From positions 1 to 64,000 of the forward strand of contig NZ_WFLI01000019.1 in the NCBI RefSeq assembly GCF_009208555.1: a stretch of 64,000 nt of DNA, given 5' to 3'. This document shows, piece by piece, positions 56,583 through 64,000 of this stretch. Under the pieces are notes generated by a model. The model saw only the letters and a list, made by a program, of their open reading frames with translations. It was not told the origin of the DNA and did no database searches. The stretch is from Janthinobacterium violaceinigrum (lineage in GTDB: Bacteria; Pseudomonadota; Gammaproteobacteria; Burkholderiales; Burkholderiaceae_D). Position numbers and translations under genes: made by a program. How positions within the stretch are numbered: position 1 is the stretch's first letter; every line of letters begins with the position of its first letter.

Positions 56583-57407
56583 CTATGCTGCAAGCCCGTC
56601 GGCTTGCAGTATGGGGCGCCAGACTTGAGCAATTTTTTCGAAACCCGTCGGCGTTGGATGCAGTTCATTGGCCCAGTCATTGTCACTTAATGTGCCGCGG
56701 CTATCGATAAGACGAACACGGCCAGGGTAACGAACGACCAGCCCTTTCAACCGCACGGTGAACTCGTCGATCAAAAAACGGATACAGGCATCTTGCAGGT
56801 GAGTGGGCACATTTGCGACGACTAGCGCAGCGCGCAGCCAACTGGTACTTTCGATAAAAGGAAGATGGATGCCGGTTGGCCGGGCATAGTCATAGTTATG
56901 CAAATAGATTTTCGTGGGCCCGCTTGCATTTTGCGCCGTATTCCATGTCGCCCCAATGATCTTGTCGATAAGAGCGATGTAGCTTCCGATCACCTTGTTT
57001 AACAGCCACTCCAGGCTCTGCTCGTCGTCGCCATGCCGGTAGCAGGCTTCCGCTGTAGTGCAAGCGGAGCAGTCATTCAATAGTAGCGGGCGCAGGTCGG
57101 ACAGGCCGGCGAAGTCGTTGCCTCCACCGCTGATAAATACCGCTGACAACGAATCCCCATGCAGTTGTAGCGCCGTTTGGATTCTTCTTTTGTAGGTTCC
57201 GTATACATAATCGTAGGCTTCGGCACCATTGTTGCCGTGAGCCAGAATGTAATGTTCTTTCGTCTCAACTAAATTTCCTAATTTATTCAAGAGCGACCCG
57301 CCGGGAAATAAATACCAAAACCAGCTATCGCCGATTGCCAGGATCGATGGTTGATGAAATTCATTTTGCATCCTCACCTCATCCCAATAAACATTTCTAT
57401 CCTGCAT
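56583..57407 (-). CDS. SGNH/GDSL-family hydrolase
   Basis: 274 residues. SILAIGDSWFWYLFPGG holds the nucleophile block (GDS), VFISGGGNDFAGL the GxND block, and NELHPTPTGFEKIAQVWRPI the final D/N..H block. It is likely an esterase or lipase without signal peptide. The ATG at 57407 is chosen because GGGAGG lies about eight bases upstream; the ATG at 57413 is nearly on the Shine-Dalgarno. Its place beside Rhs and phage-tail remnants suggests it could be an effector, but nothing direct shows this. Confidence 0.75.
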   Translation of the reverse strand: MQDRNVYWDEVRMQNEFHQPSILAIGDSWFWYLFPGGSLLNKLGNLVETKEHYILAHGNNGAEAYDYVYGTYKRRIQTALQLHGDSLSAVFISGGGNDFAGLSDLRPLLLNDCSACTTAEACYRHGDDEQSLEWLLNKVIGSYIALIDKIIGATWNTAQNASGPTKIYLHNYDYARPTGIHLPFIESTSWLRAALVVANVPTHLQDACIRFLIDEFTVRLKGLVVRYPGRVRLIDSRGTLSDNDWANELHPTPTGFEKIAQVWRPILQADGLAA

Positions 57408-57574
57408 GATCATTCCTCCCGCGTAGGCTATATTTGAATTCATGCTGAGGGGGCTTGCCAGAACGCAGCAATCTCCCCGGCATTGCGAATGTTTGCTCCT
57501 GCCGCCTGTAGCGACGGGCTTGCCCGGGCTACGATGCGGTGGGCTTGCTGTCTATTAGTTAGCGGAGCGTCGGA

Positions 57575-57985
57575 TTAGTTGCATGCTCGGATGCGAATGT
57601 CGGCTTCGGGATTATTGTGCTGAAAAATCGAGCGGCAACATTCAGGCCTCCAGGCAGTCGGCGATCGTTCAGTGCGGCGATTCTGGGTAGGCCAGGCTGG
57701 CAGGATTTCTATCACAAGCCAATAGGGGGGCAGCCTCTTGGCATGCGCATATGTTGCAGGTTCATGCTGTTTCCGTGCCCTCACTAACTCTTGTAGGTCG
57801 TCAAGGTTTCTCTCTGTTCTCGCGGATGATGTTCCGTATTTCTTCAATTAGCCACCACACATGCAGGGGCGTCGCTAGTCCGCCTGTTTGCCCGTGAAAA
57901 CGTGCTCTTGCATCGTGGCGTAGCTTTGGCGCCTGGCTGTTACTGCCTGGTTTTTTGATGTCGCGCGTCAGTTTGCCGACCCAGT
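57575..57985 (-). pseudogene. Degraded, frame-broken coding remnant
   Basis: Two overlapping frames on the minus strand seem to continue each other: one ends with LATPLHVWWLIEEIRNIIRE, the other carries LDDLQELVRARKQHEPATYA and YWLVIEILP. A shift between them (57801-57847) breaks the reading frame. The remnant joins directly to the truncated gpV copy. I do not recognise the family. Confidence 0.4.
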
Positions 57986-58144
57986 GCACGTGCTGCTGGC
58001 GCGTCGAGTGGCCCAGTTCAGCCATTCAGTGGCAAGTGTCGGCCCGAGCCGCACGCGCGCCTTGTCCCCTTTGACCTCGGCGATGGTGCCCGGGCGGATC
58101 AGGTTTCGCAGCAAGTGGTGGGGGGCGGACAGGTCGGCGTTCAT
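57968..58144 (-). pseudogene. Truncated copy of P2 gpV-like baseplate gene
   Basis: 58 codons starting MNADLSAPHHLLRNLIRPGT that match the N-terminal third of the gpV gene at 60846-61508, including IAEVKG.KARVRLGPTL and TEWLNWA.RRA. The homology stops near 57990. DNA upstream of both copies is also alike (GCGGATGCACGCGGGGGCGG), so a block of about 180 bp is duplicated. Confidence 0.75.
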
Positions 58145-58221
58145 GCAGTGTATGTTGCCGAAATCCGCGTGCGGATGCACGCGGGGGCGGGTTGATAAGC
58201 GAGTTAATGGCTTTATAATCG

Positions 58222-58665
58222 TTAGTTGTCTATCTTTCTATAAAATTTCTCGTTCAATAACGTGGACTTACTTCCTTCATTACCTCTTGTTAGATCAATT
58301 CTTATAGGAACATTTGATGTGAAATCACCTTCGTAGACTTCAATAATTAAAGTTATATCTGAGTCGATCAATCGATTGCTTTTTAAGACTTTGATAATCT
58401 TAATTTTTGATCCAATAGGAACTAAATTGGCAAATGCAATCTGATGTCCACCTATGCCAGGGGGAGGCATCAACGTGACATAGTCAACTGGCGCATTTGA
58501 GTGTTTTTTGATTCCATGGCCAATTATCGGTCCTGTAATCTCATAGGTTTTTCCGATCAATTTGGAGTAGCCTTCTTCATTGCTAATGTCTATAAATTTC
58601 TCAGAATAGCAACCAATTAATCCAAAAACAAAGAAAACAACAATAAATTCATAAAATTTTTTCAT
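58222..58665 (-). CDS. Putative lipoprotein, possible immunity protein
   Basis: 147 residues, low GC. A signal peptide with lipobox (VVFFVFGLIGC) is followed by a beta-rich body (YEITGPIIGHGIKKH; IKIIKVLKSNRLIDSDITLI). It lies 50 bp downstream of the membrane protein gene and in the same direction as the Rhs tip cassettes. Size, localisation and low GC fit an immunity protein for a periplasmic toxin, but that is inference. No family recognised. Confidence 0.6.
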   Translation of the reverse strand: MKKFYEFIVVFFVFGLIGCYSEKFIDISNEEGYSKLIGKTYEITGPIIGHGIKKHSNAPVDYVTLMPPPGIGGHQIAFANLVPIGSKIKIIKVLKSNRLIDSDITLIIEVYEGDFTSNVPIRIDLTRGNEGSKSTLLNEKFYRKIDN

Positions 58666-58715
58666 GATCTAGCTCCGGAAACGTGGAAATTTAGCCCATT
58701 CTCTAAATCCCATGT

Positions 58716-59183
58716 CTAGTGCTCGAAAGGAGTTTGCTCCTTCTTTTTTACGGCGTCTAAATATGCTCCTGGCATAGTTGGGATATTTGCCTTCCAATCT
58801 ACTGGTATTGCTAATCTGGATTCTAATACCGGAGGTCCGATAGTGAATAAGATAGCTCCATATACCCAGCCCAACAGTAGTGTGGGGAAAAAATAAAAGT
58901 TGCTAATTGTATATTCTCGAATCAGAATAGATGTTCCCCTGAGTGCAAGTTCTGCAGCAAACGCCGCTGCAATCCATCCGATAAATCCTATAATTGCACC
59001 TAAAAGTGCTCGGTTGTGCCATGGATAAGTAAAAATAGATCGGTTTAATATGTATATTGATAGGGAAATAAAAGTGAGTAATGTGCACGTAATTACAAAA
59101 ACGTTATAGTGTCGAGCAATCAAGCAGGTCCATAAGACCTGTAAGATGGTACTTAATGCTATAAAGATAATATTTAATTTCAT
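58716..59183 (-). CDS. Four-helix membrane protein, probable immunity to the adjacent Rhs tip
   Basis: 155 residues with hydrophobic stretches at about 3-20, 25-45, 60-82 and 95-115, then a soluble tail (VDWKANIPTMPGAYLDAVKK). Its ATG overlaps the stop codon of the frame-broken Rhs toxin tip by one base (TAATG), the coupling expected of a toxin-immunity pair. A membrane location would suit protection from a periplasm-acting toxin. Family unknown. Confidence 0.6.
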   Translation of the reverse strand: MKLNIIFIALSTILQVLWTCLIARHYNVFVITCTLLTFISLSIYILNRSIFTYPWHNRALLGAIIGFIGWIAAAFAAELALRGTSILIREYTISNFYFFPTLLLGWVYGAILFTIGPPVLESRLAIPVDWKANIPTMPGAYLDAVKKKEQTPFEH

Positions 59184-59754
59184 TATTTTTTACCTGCGTC
59201 ACGAAAAATATTTCCTGGGAATAGAGTTCCGCTTGTTACGTTCGGAAAATATGGCGACTGATTTAATACGTTTGAAACATTTACGGCGCATTGAGCGATA
59301 CCTGGGCTTTGCATTCCTTCATTTTTTGCAATAACCGTTGTTCCTCTTTTTTGCTTGTATCTTTGCAATTTTTCTCAATTTTCGAGTCGGTGTGGTATTT
59401 TGAAAATTTACCTATACTCGCTGTGCTTCCCTCTACGACATCACCAGTGCGGCCGCCGTTGCTTTGTGCGTACGAACCGCTAGGATCAAATAAAATCGGT
59501 TGTCCTCTTTCGCCCGCCTGTGACATGTAAAGTGCCGCATGATCTCGAAGTCCCCATGAATTGGTTGTTACCAGCACGCACGTCTCGAGTCCGTTAGAAT
59601 CAATAGACGAAATGGGATTTCCCCCAACATATGCATAGGTATTGATACCTCCGACTAGTCCAATTGGATCACTCTGCAATAGCCTACCATAGGATACGGG
59701 TGAGATACGGAAAGGGCACAATCGGGATACGCCTGACGCCAACGTGCCCAGCAA
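59183..59754 (-). pseudogene. Orphan Rhs C-terminal toxin, frameshifted
   Basis: The first frame encodes the end of an Rhs core (GRLLQSDPIGLVGGINTYAY) and the start of a toxin domain (LRDHAALYMSQAGERGQPIL, then FDPSGSY) and stops at 59281. The toxin continues in another frame as GMQSPGIAQCAVNVSNVLNQ to 59183. The frames meet at a run of six A on the coding strand (59322-59327), so a one-base change would restore one protein. The His in DHAALY and the later Cys suggest a permuted NlpC/P60-like cysteine hydrolase; that is tentative. No start codon with a ribosome-binding site precedes it. Confidence 0.6.
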
Positions 59755-59757
59755 AGC

Positions 59758-60210
59758 TTACTTTGATGGTCGCTCTGCCCTCCGAAGTGCGACCTCTTCG
59801 GAAGCCGATTCCCCCTTTTTTGCGTCAATCTTCTTCAGAGAAACCAACAGGTCGTCAATTTCGGCGTCATTCTCCGGCTTCCGAAGTATTGTGATGAGAC
59901 CGACCAACGCGTCGGCATTCTGACATTTCGCGGCCAGCCGGAAATATTTTTCCGCCTGCTGCAACTCTAGCGATGAATACAAATGATATTGCGCGAGCCT
60001 ATATGCTGAAACACAATTGCCTTTTTCGGCTTCGGCAACAAGTTGAGATAAATCCCGCTGAGTAAGGTTAAACGGTCGATCTCCACGCTGCGCTTCATTT
60101 GCGGAGATTCGTGACTGCTGAAAATAAACGGCGCATCCAATGGCGAGCAACGCAATAATTGATAGCCCTGTCGCTATTAGGATGCCCTTCCGTCGGTGAA
60201 AGGTTCTCAA
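59758..60210 (-). CDS. Membrane-anchored Sel1-like protein, possible immunity protein
   Basis: 150 residues: an N-terminal anchor (GILIATGLSIIALLAIGCAV) and a periplasmic part with one Sel1/TPR-like repeat (AEKGNCVSAYRLAQYHLYSS; QAEKYFRLAAKCQNADALVG). The ATG overlaps the stop of the upstream Rhs chimera by four bases, again the coupling of a toxin-immunity pair. Function inferred from context only. Confidence 0.55.
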   Translation of the reverse strand: MRTFHRRKGILIATGLSIIALLAIGCAVYFQQSRISANEAQRGDRPFNLTQRDLSQLVAEAEKGNCVSAYRLAQYHLYSSLELQQAEKYFRLAAKCQNADALVGLITILRKPENDAEIDDLLVSLKKIDAKKGESASEEVALRRAERPSK

Positions 60211-60807
60211 TATTTTCTCCCTTTATAGTTCTGATTTTGGGGAGCGTTGTGCCAGATCCCGCCCTCACCACTTGGTGGAGTTTTCTCAAGATCGCCACGT
60301 GTCGGATATGTAAAATCGCCACCAACATATGCATAGGTGTTGATCCCACCAGCCAAGCCAATCGGATCGCTCTGCACATACCGTCCTAGCGAGGCATCAT
60401 AGTAACGGTTCCAGTTGTACCACAACCCTGACTCGGTATCGTAATACTGGCCTGGAAAGCCGATATGCATGCCACCAATATTGTCGATGATGACGGTGCG
60501 GTCAAATGCCGCGTTGGCGGCGCGCCATGCAATGGCGCCATTCGAGCCGGTCAGCACTTCCGGCCGGCCCAGCTTGTCGTTATGGCTGGCGTAGAACTGG
60601 TCGTTGCGCAGCACTTCCGGGCCGACGCCGATAAACAAGGTGGCCTTGATATGGTAGTCGATGACCTGGGCGGCCTGGACCGTCAGTCGGTCGCCCAGGG
60701 TGCGCACTTCCTCGGCGTTGAGCGCGCGCGCCACAGTGGTCAGCAGTTCGGCGCTGGCAATGCCCGTGTCGTTGTTGGCCAGCACCGTGACGATGACGCT
60801 GGCCCAG
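60207..60807 (-). pseudogene. gpJ-Rhs chimera
   Basis: From the ATG at 60785 the ORF gives 192 residues. The first ~65 (SAELLTTVARALNAEEVRTL, then QAAQVIDYHIKATLFIGVGP) match the middle of P2-type baseplate protein gpJ. At about residue 66 it switches to the end of an Rhs core (SHNDKLGRPEV, GFPGQYYDTESGLWYNWNRY) and ends in a ~38-residue unique tip. gpJ homology continues upstream of the ATG to about 60807, where it abuts a gpW start. The open frame is intact, but it looks like the product of two deletions. Confidence 0.65.
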
Positions 60808-60849
60808 GCCCGACAGGCTGCGCCCGGTGGCGGCGTGCATGCCCATCAT
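60807..60849 (-). pseudogene. P2 gpW start fragment
   Basis: The frame MMGMHAATGRSLSGL begins at 60849 and matches the start of P2-like gpW (lysozyme-like baseplate protein). It overlaps the gpV stop by ATGA, as in P2. After about 14 residues the homology ends at the gpJ junction. Confidence 0.6.
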
Positions 60850-61508
60850 GATTGCGATCTGCCCGACTGGTCGCCGCCGGCTTTGACGCCGCCGTGCGGA
60901 TGTTTGGCCAGGCTGATGGCGCCGGCCAGCACATCCTCGCTGGCCTTGATTGTTCCTTGCACGGCCATGGCCACGCCGCCAGCGGTACCGGCTTTGGCGT
61001 TCACGCCGCCATTCAAGGCGGTGGCGCCATTGACGGTTGCCGATTGCTCGACAAGCAGCTTGCCCATGACGGTCAGGTCGCCCGTGCAAATGGTGCTGGG
61101 AGCGTTCGACGTGACCTTGTCGGCGGTGATGGTGGCCGTGCCGCCTGGCAGGGTGGCCGTCAGGGCATGGGCCGCATGGTCGTACTGCACCACGGCGCCG
61201 TCAGGATAATGGGTTGTATGGACGGACTGGTTCAGTTCCGGCGCGTCAAATGCCTGCGAGTACAGGGCCGGCAGGATGGTACCGCGCGTCAGATCGCCGC
61301 CGGGTGAAAAGACGATCACTTGTTCGTCGACAGTCGGCGCCGACCAGGTGCGGGTGCTGCCGGCGCGCCGTGCTGCCCAGTTCAGCCATTCGGTGGTGAG
61401 TGTCGGCCCGAGCCGCACGCGCGCCTTCGTCCCTTTGACCTCGGCAATGGTGCCCAGGCGGATCAGGTTTTGCAGCAAGCGGAGGAGGTCGGACAGGTCG
61501 GCGTTCAT
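60846..61508 (-). CDS. P2 gpV-like baseplate spike protein
   Basis: 220 residues starting MNADLSDLLRLLQNLIRLGT. WLNWAARRAGSTRTWSAPTV, VIVFSPGGDLTRGTILPALY and YPDGAVVQYDHAAHALTATL follow gpV, the trimeric spike of contractile phage tails, and it ends with the HPHGG motif of the iron-binding tip. It appears full length, but every neighbouring tail gene is missing or broken (gpW and gpJ fragments downstream), so it is a leftover of a P2-like tail or was captured with Rhs cassettes. Confidence 0.75.
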   Translation of the reverse strand: MNADLSDLLRLLQNLIRLGTIAEVKGTKARVRLGPTLTTEWLNWAARRAGSTRTWSAPTVDEQVIVFSPGGDLTRGTILPALYSQAFDAPELNQSVHTTHYPDGAVVQYDHAAHALTATLPGGTATITADKVTSNAPSTICTGDLTVMGKLLVEQSATVNGATALNGGVNAKAGTAGGVAMAVQGTIKASEDVLAGAISLAKHPHGGVKAGGDQSGRSQS

Positions 61509-61656
61509 GCAATGCATGTTGCCGAAGTCCGCGTGCGGATGCACGCGGGGGCGGCTTGATAAGTGGCTTAGTAGTCACGAATTATTATCTACATGGTAAT
61601 GCGGAAGAAGTTGAAATTAGTTTTGATAAATTTTCGTTTTCAAAAATATAAATTTC

Positions 61657-62151
61657 TTAGTGATTCTCATTTTTTTTAACGATATTGGGAATTAATTTTC
61701 CACTATGGAACAGTGAGTAACTGTCTAAATCCGTATTGTTCTCAATTCCTATTAGGTTGAGAAACCAATTTTCACTAAATTCCAAATTAAGACCGCCATA
61801 CTCATTGGTTATTCTTGCGAAAACTATAGATTTTCCGACTAATATATTAAGCCCATAAAGCATTTTCCCATTCTTCTCATTGTTATCGTTGCTAGTGCAA
61901 ATTATTTCGTTTTCATGTAAAACATTCCATTCAGAATGCTTTACAAATATCACAAACTCGCCGTCAAATTGTCGTTGCTCAAGAGATAATGTGGAGTTTT
62001 TCAATGGTCGCTCCCTCCGAATTTTACCTCCGAAATAGAAGGAAACCATAGAGCCAGTGCCTGGTCCGGCGATAATTGACCAACAACATTTCCCAACGAG
62101 TCTTTCATAGAACTCATCAGCGGAATTTACTGTGTATTTAATATCGCCCAT
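61657..62151 (-). CDS. Probable immunity protein of the right-hand Rhs toxin
   Basis: 164 residues, low GC, soluble, mixed alpha/beta (MGDIKYTVNSADEFYERLVG; NILVGKSIVFARITNEYGGL). The ATG at 62151 overlaps the 3' end of the Rhs gene by 14 bases and has GGGA eight bases upstream. Position directly after an Rhs toxin tip is the standard place of the cognate immunity gene. No family recognised. Confidence 0.65.
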   Translation of the reverse strand: MGDIKYTVNSADEFYERLVGKCCWSIIAGPGTGSMVSFYFGGKIRRERPLKNSTLSLEQRQFDGEFVIFVKHSEWNVLHENEIICTSNDNNEKNGKMLYGLNILVGKSIVFARITNEYGGLNLEFSENWFLNLIGIENNTDLDSYSLFHSGKLIPNIVKKNENH

Positions 62152-64000
62152 TTGCAATTTCCCTAGCAATTTCCAAAATTTCCTGATAGCTGTAATTTTG
62201 TCCACTTATTTCGTCGTGAAGTATACGTTGCTTACTATCGTCGAGTCCGAATTTAGCAGCTGCGTCCTTTGCCTGTTTATTTTGATCTTGATTATTTCCT
62301 GGCATGCCTCCATCGCCTGCTCCTTTTTTCGCATTTTTCATGCTGCATTTACCAAAAGAATCATTTTCATTATTCCTGTTGGCGGCCTTAATTGCATCTG
62401 CAAGCTTGCTGGCAGCTTGGTAAGCTCTGTAAGTCCGATAACCTGTATAGGCAACTCTTCCAGCAACTATTACCGCAGGTACAAAGAAGAGTTCCCCTGT
62501 TGGGTCAACGTACGATAGCGGATTACCATTTACGTATGCATAAGTATTCGTACCGCCTGCCAATCCAATCGGATCGCTCTGCAAGTACCGTCCCAGCGAT
62601 GCATCATAGTAGCGATGCCAGTTGTACCACAGTCCTGATTCGGTATCGTAATATTGCCCCGGGAAACCGACATGCATACCGCCGATATTGTCGACGATGA
62701 CGGTGCGGTCAAACGCCGCGTTGGCGGCGCGCCAGGCGACTCCACCGCTTGTACTACTCATGACTTCTGGACGACCCAAATGGTCGTTATGGCTGAAGTA
62801 GAGCTGATTGGCACGGGCCATGCCGATTAGCTCGCCATTGAACCAGAAGTAATGGCTGGTTTGCGTACCGATTTCTGCCAAGAGTTCTCCGCTTGGACCA
62901 TAAATAGCTCGCGTGACTCCACCAGAATTTTCTTTTTGTACACGCTGGTTCAGCGCATTGGTACGATAGTCGGCAATATAAGTGCCATTCACCAGAATCC
63001 CACGCATACGGTTGAAACCATCATAGGTGTAGGCACGTGTACCGTCATGGCGCGATTCGATCGCTAGCGTACCAACGGGGTTGTAGCTGAAGTTGCGAAA
63101 TTCCCCGTTGCCACTCCAAGATGCGAGGCGGTTGCTGGTGTTATCTAGTACAAAGCTATAGTTGCTCCCTTTTCGTGTCTGGGCTGTACGGTTGCCGGCC
63201 TGATCCCAGTAGAAGCTTTGATAGTCGCTCGGGCGTGTCACCAGTCCAACCCGATCAGCAGCGTCATAGTCAATTCCTTGCGTCATGTTTTGATCAATCG
63301 AATCGATCATGGCAATAACCTGGTTCGTGTTGCTATGGCGATACTCTAAATTTTCCACTTTGCTAGTGATTTTTGAAATGCGGCCATCTGTATCGAAATC
63401 AATTTTACGAGGCAGATTATTTCCATAGCGCCAGGCGTAGGGCTTATCGCTGACGGGCTGATAGAGCACTGAGTCAAGAAGTTTCGTCCATACCCCGGTA
63501 GCATTCGTTAAGACTTCGCTCACACGGCCGTACGCATCATAAGTAAAGAAAGTACGTGTTCCCGTTGGGTAATGCATTCCCTCGAGGCGACCAGCCGCAT
63601 CATAGTCCCACACCGTCGTGTACAGACTGCCATATATGTTGTTGGCTTGTACAGTCAGTTGCCCATATGCGTTATATGCGTAGCCGGTGTATCCCGTCAG
63701 ATCGGTGAAGCCAGTCAGATGCCCCTTGCCAAATGTACCTTCATCATAGGTAAAGCTTTCGGTTTCACCGCTATTGCTGCGCGAAGCCAGTCGCCCCAGG
63801 CTATCCCACGTGTATGCGGTAACTCTGCCATCGGAACGGGTTTCGCTTTCCAGGCGACCAGCAGTGTCATAGCTATACGTACTGGTGCCAGTGTCAGGAC
63901 TGACAATACTGCTTACCTGTCCAAAACCGTTGTATGTATAACGTGTTTGCAAGGGACGCGGATCAGTCACCGATGCCAGATTGCCCTGCGCATCATAGGT
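62138..64000 (-). CDS. Rhs-family polymorphic toxin, C-terminal part (cut by window edge)
   Basis: The frame is open from the window edge (TYDAQGNLASVTDPRP) to 62138, 620 codons. YD-repeats are frequent (YTYNGFGQVSSI, YSYDTAGRLESE, FTYDAYGRV). The conserved core end YYDASLGRYLQSDPIGLAGG then TYAYVNGNPLSYVDPTGE marks the border to a ~105-residue toxin tip that ends HDEISGQNYSYQEILEIARE. The Rhs shell encloses the tip for delivery by type VI or a similar system. The toxin activity is not recognisable to me. The N terminus and any PAAR or VgrG link are beyond the window. Confidence 0.85.
   Translation of the reverse strand, partial: TYDAQGNLASVTDPRPLQTRYTYNGFGQVSSIVSPDTGTSTYSYDTAGRLESETRSDGRVTAYTWDSLGRLASRSNSGETESFTYDEGTFGKGHLTGFTDLTGYTGYAYNAYGQLTVQANNIYGSLYTTVWDYDAAGRLEGMHYPTGTRTFFTYDAYGRVSEVLTNATGVWTKLLDSVLYQPVSDKPYAWRYGNNLPRKIDFDTDGRISKITSKVENLEYRHSNTNQVIAMIDSIDQNMTQGIDYDAADRVGLVTRPSDYQSFYWDQAGNRTAQTRKGSNYSFVLDNTSNRLASWSGNGEFRNFSYNPVGTLAIESRHDGTRAYTYDGFNRMRGILVNGTYIADYRTNALNQRVQKENSGGVTRAIYGPSGELLAEIGTQTSHYFWFNGELIGMARANQLYFSHNDHLGRPEVMSSTSGGVAWRAANAAFDRTVIVDNIGGMHVGFPGQYYDTESGLWYNWHRYYDASLGRYLQSDPIGLAGGTNTYAYVNGNPLSYVDPTGELFFVPAVIVAGRVAYTGYRTYRAYQAASKLADAIKAANRNNENDSFGKCSMKNAKKGAGDGGMPGNNQDQNKQAKDAAAKFGLDDSKQRILHDEISGQNYSYQEILEIAREIANGRY

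Noticed and set aside
60846..61508. A functional contractile tailocin or P2 prophage in the right-hand region.
   Set aside because: Only gpV is complete; gpW and gpJ are fragments and sheath, tube, tape measure and fibres are absent.

Overview
The window is GC-rich, densely coded DNA from a beta-proteobacterium. The complete 2-methylcitrate genes with AcnD and PrpF, many 1- to 4-base gene overlaps, and a palindromic GGGGTCAGACCC element that I associate with Janthinobacterium, Duganella and Massilia suggest the family Oxalobacteraceae. That placement is inference; there is no rRNA gene here. I saw no tRNA gene, CRISPR array, transposase or integrase.

Positions 1-17.9 kb are mostly chromosomal housekeeping and accessory genes: an iron-type ECF sigma factor with its FecR partner behind a good Fur box, a YdjM-type membrane protein, an FHA protein and a PP2C phosphatase, a glycine-zipper protein, a GNAT enzyme, an M28 peptidase, a LysR regulator and a DHA2 exporter. 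A type VI lipase effector of the Tle3 type is followed by two near-identical DUF2875 (Tla3-like) genes. Then come a metallo-beta-lactamase-fold hydrolase and two small related proteins.

Positions 18.0-29.2 kb hold propionate catabolism: a sigma-54 promoter with upstream repeats, then prpB, prpC, acnD and prpF, and after a two-gene O-acetylation module (MBOAT plus SGNH-like), prpE.

Positions 29.2-49.4 kb are the most interesting part: a phage tail cluster with no capsid, portal, terminase, replication or integrase gene. It has an S24-type repressor with three matching 16-bp operators, a winged-helix protein and a CxxCxGxG zinc protein placed like a lambdoid Q antiterminator. After a leader with two tandem terminators come the tail tube, a G/GT chaperone pair with a -1 frameshift site, a 1546-residue tape measure, a tail-tip hub, an S74 fibre, a small HExxH protein, two tandem adaptor-plus-fibre modules, and holin, GH19 endolysin and Rz/Rz1-type spanins. 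I read it as an F-type (non-contractile) tailocin. Intrinsic terminators recur between its genes, which fits antitermination control. Degenerate copies of the Rz1 3' end follow it.

Positions 49.7-57.4 kb return to host genes: an NCS2 purine permease, a 1684-residue kinase/ATPase/GAF/GGDEF protein and an SGNH hydrolase. From 57.5 kb to the right edge is a lower-GC graveyard of Rhs toxin tips, candidate immunity genes and remnants of a P2-like contractile tail (gpV twice, gpW and gpJ fragments). It includes a gpJ-Rhs chimera and a frameshifted toxin, and runs into an Rhs protein that continues past the window.
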